From Verrucomicrobiota bacterium (GTDB lineage: Bacteria > Verrucomicrobiota > Verrucomicrobiia > Limisphaerales > AV2): 10,125 bases of DNA. The stretch's first letter is position 1, and the number at the start of each line of letters is the position of its first letter. The stretch spans positions 1-10,125 of the forward strand of contig QHOP01000146.1 in assembly GCA_003219345.1 (NCBI GenBank), written 5' to 3'. This document shows positions 6,897 through 10,125 of the stretch, in pieces. The position numbers and the translations under genes are program-made. Below the pieces are notes generated by a model. The model was not told the DNA's origin. It searched no databases and worked only from the letters and a program-made list of their open reading frames with translations.

Positions 6897-8039
6897 ATGA
6901 GTAACGCAAAACAAACCATGCGGGTCGGAATCATCGGCGGCGGGTTGATGGGACGCGAGGCGGCCAGCGCGTTCGGACGCTGGTTCGTGTTGGACAATTT
7001 TCCGGTGCAGGCCGAGTTGATCGCCGTCTGCGATTTGCAGGAGAAACTGCTCGATTGGTTTCGCCAGGTGCCGACGGTCAGGCTGCTCACCAAAGACCAC
7101 CACGAATTGCTCCGCTCGCGGGAGGTGGATGTCGTCTATGTCGCCGTGCCGCACAACCTGCACGAGAAGATGTACCTAGATGTGCTCAACGCGGGCAAAG
7201 AGTTGTTGGCGGAAAAGCCCTTCGGCATCGACTTGCAGGCGGCGCGCAACATCCGCAATGCCGCGGTAAAATCGGGCAGGTTCGTGCGGTGCAGTTCGGA
7301 ATTTCCGTTTCTGCCGGGCGGGCAGCGCGTGATTCAGGCGGCGCAGTCAGGCCAGTTCGGTCGCATTCTGGAGATCCGGTGCGGTTTCTGGCATTCGAGC
7401 GATCTCGACCCTAATAAGCCGGTCAATTGGAAGCGGCAGACGAAAACCTGCGGCGAGATCGGCGTGATGGGCGACCTCGGCATGCACGTCGTGCACATCC
7501 CGTTTCGTCTCGGTTGGAAGCCGCTCCGCGTTTACGCGCAGTTGCAGAAAATTTACACGCAACGCCCTGACGGCAAAGGCGGCGTGGCGCCGTGCGACAC
7601 GTGGGACAACGCGATGCTGCACACCGAAGCGCTCATCAACGGCGAGGAAGTGCCGATGCGATTGGAGATGAAACGCCTCGCGCCCGGCGAAACCAACACG
7701 TGGTTCATTGAAGTGCTCGGCACCGACGGCGGCGCTCGCTTCAGCACGAAGGAACCGAAAACGCTCTGGTTGTTCGAGCGCGGCCAGGAACAGGTCTGGC
7801 AGCGCATCGATCTCGGCTACCAAATGATCTTCCCGACCATCACCGGCGGTGTTTTTGAGCCCGGCTTTCCCGATTGCTTTCTCCAGATGTGGGCAGCGTA
7901 TGGGGCTGAACGCGCTGGACAACTCGGAAATCGGTTCGGTTGCGTCACGCCGGATGAAGCGGTGCTCAGCCACGAACTGTTCGCCGCCGCGCTGGAATCG
8001 CACGCGAAGAAAAATATTGCAGTCGTTGGCTCCGGGTAA
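6897..8039 (+). CDS. Gfo/Idh/MocA family NAD(P)-dependent oxidoreductase
   Basis: The protein has 380 residues, typical for the family. The N-terminal Rossmann fold shows MRVGIIGGGLMGREAA (8-23) with the dinucleotide glycine motif, then AELIAVCDLQ (39-48), where the acidic residue ends strand 2. VDVVYVAVPHNLHEKMYLDV (77-96) and LLAEKPFGID (103-112) follow; K107 of the EKP motif is the usual catalytic lysine. The C-terminal substrate domain includes the GDLGMHVVHIPFRLGW segment (192-207), where the histidines at 197 and 200 are candidate catalytic or substrate contacts. Family members oxidise or reduce sugars, inositols and related polyols. The substrate cannot be read from sequence alone. There is no signal peptide, so it should be cytoplasmic. 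It is preceded by the repeat-rich gap and followed by a REP-like hairpin, so it is probably transcribed as its own unit or with the aldolase. No strong ribosome-binding site is seen. Confidence 0.87.
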   Translation: MSNAKQTMRVGIIGGGLMGREAASAFGRWFVLDNFPVQAELIAVCDLQEKLLDWFRQVPTVRLLTKDHHELLRSREVDVVYVAVPHNLHEKMYLDVLNAGKELLAEKPFGIDLQAARNIRNAAVKSGRFVRCSSEFPFLPGGQRVIQAAQSGQFGRILEIRCGFWHSSDLDPNKPVNWKRQTKTCGEIGVMGDLGMHVVHIPFRLGWKPLRVYAQLQKIYTQRPDGKGGVAPCDTWDNAMLHTEALINGEEVPMRLEMKRLAPGETNTWFIEVLGTDGGARFSTKEPKTLWLFERGQEQVWQRIDLGYQMIFPTITGGVFEPGFPDCFLQMWAAYGAERAGQLGNRFGCVTPDEAVLSHELFAAALESHAKKNIAVVGSG

Positions 8040-8074
8040 ACCAACAGTGACTTACGTCTGCTGATCGGGATTCT

Positions 8075-8097
8075 CTCCCCTCATCCGATGAGGGGAG
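8075..8097. repeat. REP-like hairpin between convergent genes
   Basis: CTCCCCTCAT and ATGAGGGGAG form a perfect 10-bp stem around a 3-nt loop, followed by a further G/A-rich tail to about 8111. It sits 35 nt after the oxidoreductase stop and about 70 nt from the stop of the convergent minus-strand gene. It could act as a bidirectional stop or mRNA end, but no T-run follows. Its CCCCTC/GAGGGG composition resembles the arms of the element upstream of the oxidoreductase, suggesting the same repeat family. Confidence 0.6.
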
Positions 8098-8166
8098 GGG
8101 GAAGAGGGGAGCCGTTGGACATTCGATGATCGGTTTCATTTCCGAAATTTTCTTTTGGCAATTGGT

Positions 8167-9756
8167 CTAATTTCCTTTCAGCACTGCCCCGTAGCGAAAG
8201 AAATAGCGATCGTTCTTTGCTTCTTTCGCCCGCGCCTCCGCCTCTTCAGCTTGCGTTGCCGGCATCGGCCACACCATGTCGCGCCCGTTGAACAGGTTGT
8301 GCGGGTCCTGCCTGTCTTTTGGCAATGTCGCATCACCGCCATCATCTTTGCCGTCCTCATTGACGGAATAGAGCAGGAAGCCGCCCTCCGCATTGGGGCG
8401 ATAACGAAGCTCCCTGCCGTCCATGAAATCCTTCGGTGTTTGCGAAAGATATTCCGGAACCATCGACTTCAGGTCGGGCGGCAGTCTGCCGTGGCGCAGT
8501 TGGTAACGCTTCAAGGCAATCGCGGTGACGACAAGTTCGCGCTGAGTCTCGATGCGCGCTGCTTTAGCAGACGCCTGTTTCAGCGCCGGCGCGAGCATAC
8601 TCGACAAGAAATATTTGGGGGAGCCGGAATCGTTATGCTCCCAGATGCGCTGATATGCTTTGGCGCCCCAGGCTTGCGCGGAGATGAAGGATTGGGCGCG
8701 GCGCGCTCGGCGCGGGACTTCCAGCATAGCCTGGAGCGTCTGCACGTATCGCAACTCGTCGTCGTAGGACCAAAGCCGCAGCCAGGCGGTTTCGCCGGCG
8801 AATGTACTCAGCGACGACAGGTGTTCCTTGGACCATTCCAGCGCGAAGACGGGCACTTCGGCGATGCTGGCGGGCGTCGCCGGCCCGGTCGAAACGCCGC
8901 CCAGAAAGTTTCCGTTGAAAAATTGTCTGCGTTCGGCATTTGAATTTCGCAAACGATCGAACGCTTCAATGCCCATCGCGCGTTCCATTGCCAGGGCGTT
9001 TTCCATGGCCTGCGAGAAATCGAGTGATTGCCATTTCTTTTGCAGTGCGGCCAATTGCGCATCAGTCCAACCCTCGGCCTGCAGCGCTTCCCAGGTCGGC
9101 GCGATCGCGATGGCGGCAATGGCGATTCGCACCAGTTGGGAAATAATCAGCTTCTCGTCGCGAAAGGCGTTGGCCAGCGAAAGCAACACATCCAAATCCG
9201 ATGCCGCGGCATTCAGCCGGTCCGCGTGCAGATCGTTCAAGGTCGCTGCGGACAGCCATTGCGCGACCCCTTTGAGCTTCGCCAGGTGCGGCACCATCAG
9301 AAGGAAGCCCATTTTGTAATTCAGGTTCATGTCGAACTGCGGATTCTTGAGCGCTTCGCGGATTTGCTCCAGCGCCACTGCGTTCAGCTTCAGGTCTTCC
9401 ACCAGTTCGTCCCAGGTGTTGGTGCCGTATCGCGTCCGAATGTCCGGCTGCTTGCAGCCAATACGCGTCTTGCCGGGCGAAACAATCTCCATCGGCTGAG
9501 GCGAATTTTTCGGAACAACCGATCCTTGCCGAAGCTGCGACGCGGCTTGCACCAGGTCGTTGGCGGCCCGTTGTGCCTCGGTGGAAAATGGCGGCGTCAA
9601 TTCGTCAATCGTGAGTTTTTCGCCTTTGGCAACCAGCTCAGCTTTGTAGGCCAGCAACGCCCGCCTGGCTCGAAAATTGTGCAAGACGACGAACAGCGCT
9701 GCCAGCCCGGCCAATGCAAGGACGGAAATCAAGACGCGGCGTTTCGACCTGCTCAT
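8167..9756 (-). CDS. Membrane-anchored protein of unknown function with pseudopilin-like C-terminal region
   Basis: I do not recognise a named family for the whole 529-residue protein. The ATG at 9756 is preferred over a TTG at 9864 because it gives a basic MSRSKRR start and one membrane segment (about 8-26, VLISVLALAGLAALFVVLH). This predicts an N-terminal anchor with the rest outside the cytoplasm. Residues about 30-400 are mostly helical and alanine/leucine rich, without a catalytic motif I can name. Residues about 403-474 show a pattern seen in the globular part of type II secretion pseudopilins and in many planctomycete and verrucomicrobial proteins: a helix (ELVVTAIALKRYQLRHG), LPPDLKSMVPEYL, a DFMDGRELRYR strand, GGFLLYSVNEDGKDDGG. 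The acidic loop of that region binds calcium in pseudopilins. It lacks the N-terminal prepilin motif. A near-identical paralogue lies immediately upstream on the same strand. Confidence 0.75.
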   Translation of the reverse strand: MSRSKRRVLISVLALAGLAALFVVLHNFRARRALLAYKAELVAKGEKLTIDELTPPFSTEAQRAANDLVQAASQLRQGSVVPKNSPQPMEIVSPGKTRIGCKQPDIRTRYGTNTWDELVEDLKLNAVALEQIREALKNPQFDMNLNYKMGFLLMVPHLAKLKGVAQWLSAATLNDLHADRLNAAASDLDVLLSLANAFRDEKLIISQLVRIAIAAIAIAPTWEALQAEGWTDAQLAALQKKWQSLDFSQAMENALAMERAMGIEAFDRLRNSNAERRQFFNGNFLGGVSTGPATPASIAEVPVFALEWSKEHLSSLSTFAGETAWLRLWSYDDELRYVQTLQAMLEVPRRARRAQSFISAQAWGAKAYQRIWEHNDSGSPKYFLSSMLAPALKQASAKAARIETQRELVVTAIALKRYQLRHGRLPPDLKSMVPEYLSQTPKDFMDGRELRYRPNAEGGFLLYSVNEDGKDDGGDATLPKDRQDPHNLFNGRDMVWPMPATQAEEAEARAKEAKNDRYFFRYGAVLKGN

Positions 9757-9894
9757 AGCTGTTGGGTTGGACAACTGCGGATGCTTAGCCTCACTTTCCA
9801 ATTCGGCAATGTCGGATTGGACCCGGGGAGGACAATCCTGAAAATCATTGCTCCAAACTGACAACGAAGTTCGGACCGATGCACGGGGATGCGC
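9757..9894. other. Spacer between the tandem paralogues
   Basis: This 138-nt gap lies between the stop of the upstream paralogue and the chosen ATG of the downstream one. The minus-strand frame stays open through most of it (to a TTG at 9864), adding 36 mostly polar residues in front of the membrane anchor. I see no ribosome-binding site at either candidate start and no hairpin or promoter I would defend. Confidence 0.35.
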
Positions 9895-10125
9895 CTAATT
9901 TCGTTTCGGCACTACCCCGTAGCGAAAGAAATAGTGATCGTTCTTTGCTTCTTTCGCCCGCGCCTCCGCCTCTTCAGCTTGCGTTGCCGGCATCGGCCAC
10001 ACCATGTCGCGCCCGTTGAACAGGTTGTGCGGGTCCTGCCTGTCTTTTGGCAATGTCGCATCACCGCCATCATCTTTGCCGTCCTCATTGACGGAATAGA
10101 GCAGGAAGCCGCCCTCCGCATTGGG
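9895..10125 (-). CDS. 3' end of a tandem paralogue of the anchored pseudopilin-like protein (cut by the window edge)
   Basis: The last 76 codons and stop (TAG, 9897-9895) of a second copy of the neighbouring gene, open to the window edge. It begins within the end of the pseudopilin-like region (the YSVNEDGKDDGG stretch) and runs through the Glu/Ala/Lys-rich tail to YGVVPKRN. Aligned with the neighbour at an offset of 1728 nt, 231 nt show only 4 mismatches, all in the final 42 nt of the gene; the other 189 nt are identical. This indicates a recent tandem duplication or gene conversion. Confidence 0.85.
   Translation of the reverse strand, partial: PNAEGGFLLYSVNEDGKDDGGDATLPKDRQDPHNLFNGRDMVWPMPATQAEEAEARAKEAKNDHYFFRYGVVPKRN

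Noticed and set aside
8075..8111. Intrinsic terminator at the convergent gap
   Set aside because: The stem is good but there is no T-run on either strand after it, so it is listed as a REP-like hairpin.
8155..8943. 262-codon plus-strand frame opposite the anchored protein
   Set aside because: The minus-strand frame is longer, has a membrane anchor and a pseudopilin-like region, and its C-terminal tail recurs in frame in the tandem copy.
9757..9864. 36-residue N-terminal extension of the anchored protein from a TTG
   Set aside because: It would bury the membrane anchor behind a polar segment and uses a rare start. The ATG at 9756 gives a standard basic-then-hydrophobic start. The extension cannot be fully excluded.

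Overview
The window is a GC-rich bacterial chromosomal segment. It probably comes from Verrucomicrobiota (Pedosphaera/Limisphaerales-like) or a relative in the PVC group. That placement is inference. It rests on the combination of a YfiR/DUF4154 gene with Rcp1-type signalling genes, a DhnA-type aldolase beside a Gfo/Idh/MocA oxidoreductase, tandem copies of a large anchored protein with a pseudopilin-like tail, and REP-like intergenic palindromes. There is no rRNA gene to settle it, and I saw no tRNA, CRISPR array, phage gene or transposase.

Layout. At the left edge, on the minus strand, is the N-terminal 119 codons of a glutamine synthetase family protein (1-357). Upstream of it and overlapping its start is a decayed minus-strand gene with a readable PDZ domain (about 326-783). 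From 912 to 5697 on the plus strand runs a tight four-gene signalling operon whose genes overlap or are 1 nt apart: a periplasmic YfiR-like protein, a membrane histidine kinase with a CHASE8-like sensor and HAMP, a single-domain Rcp1-type response regulator, and a soluble REC-GAF-kinase-REC hybrid. A DhnA/FbaB-type class I aldolase (5757-6590) and a Gfo/Idh/MocA oxidoreductase (6897-8039) follow on the same strand. Between them is a repeat-rich 306-nt gap holding a REPIN-like inverted repeat and a GAN-rich low-complexity tract. The right end is minus strand: a membrane-anchored protein of unknown function (8167-9756), preceded by the 3' end of a near-identical tandem paralogue cut by the window edge (9895-10125).

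How the genes may work together. In the known YfiBNR system, periplasmic YfiR represses the CHASE8-HAMP-GGDEF diguanylate cyclase YfiN. Here a YfiR homologue sits 1 nt upstream of a protein with the same periplasmic and HAMP layout but a histidine kinase in place of GGDEF. The simplest reading is a YfiR-type envelope sensor wired to a phosphorelay instead of directly to c-di-GMP. The three receiver domains and two kinases encoded here include no DNA-binding or enzymatic output domain, so the final target lies elsewhere. The aldolase and oxidoreductase suggest sugar or polyol metabolism and need not be linked to the signalling operon.
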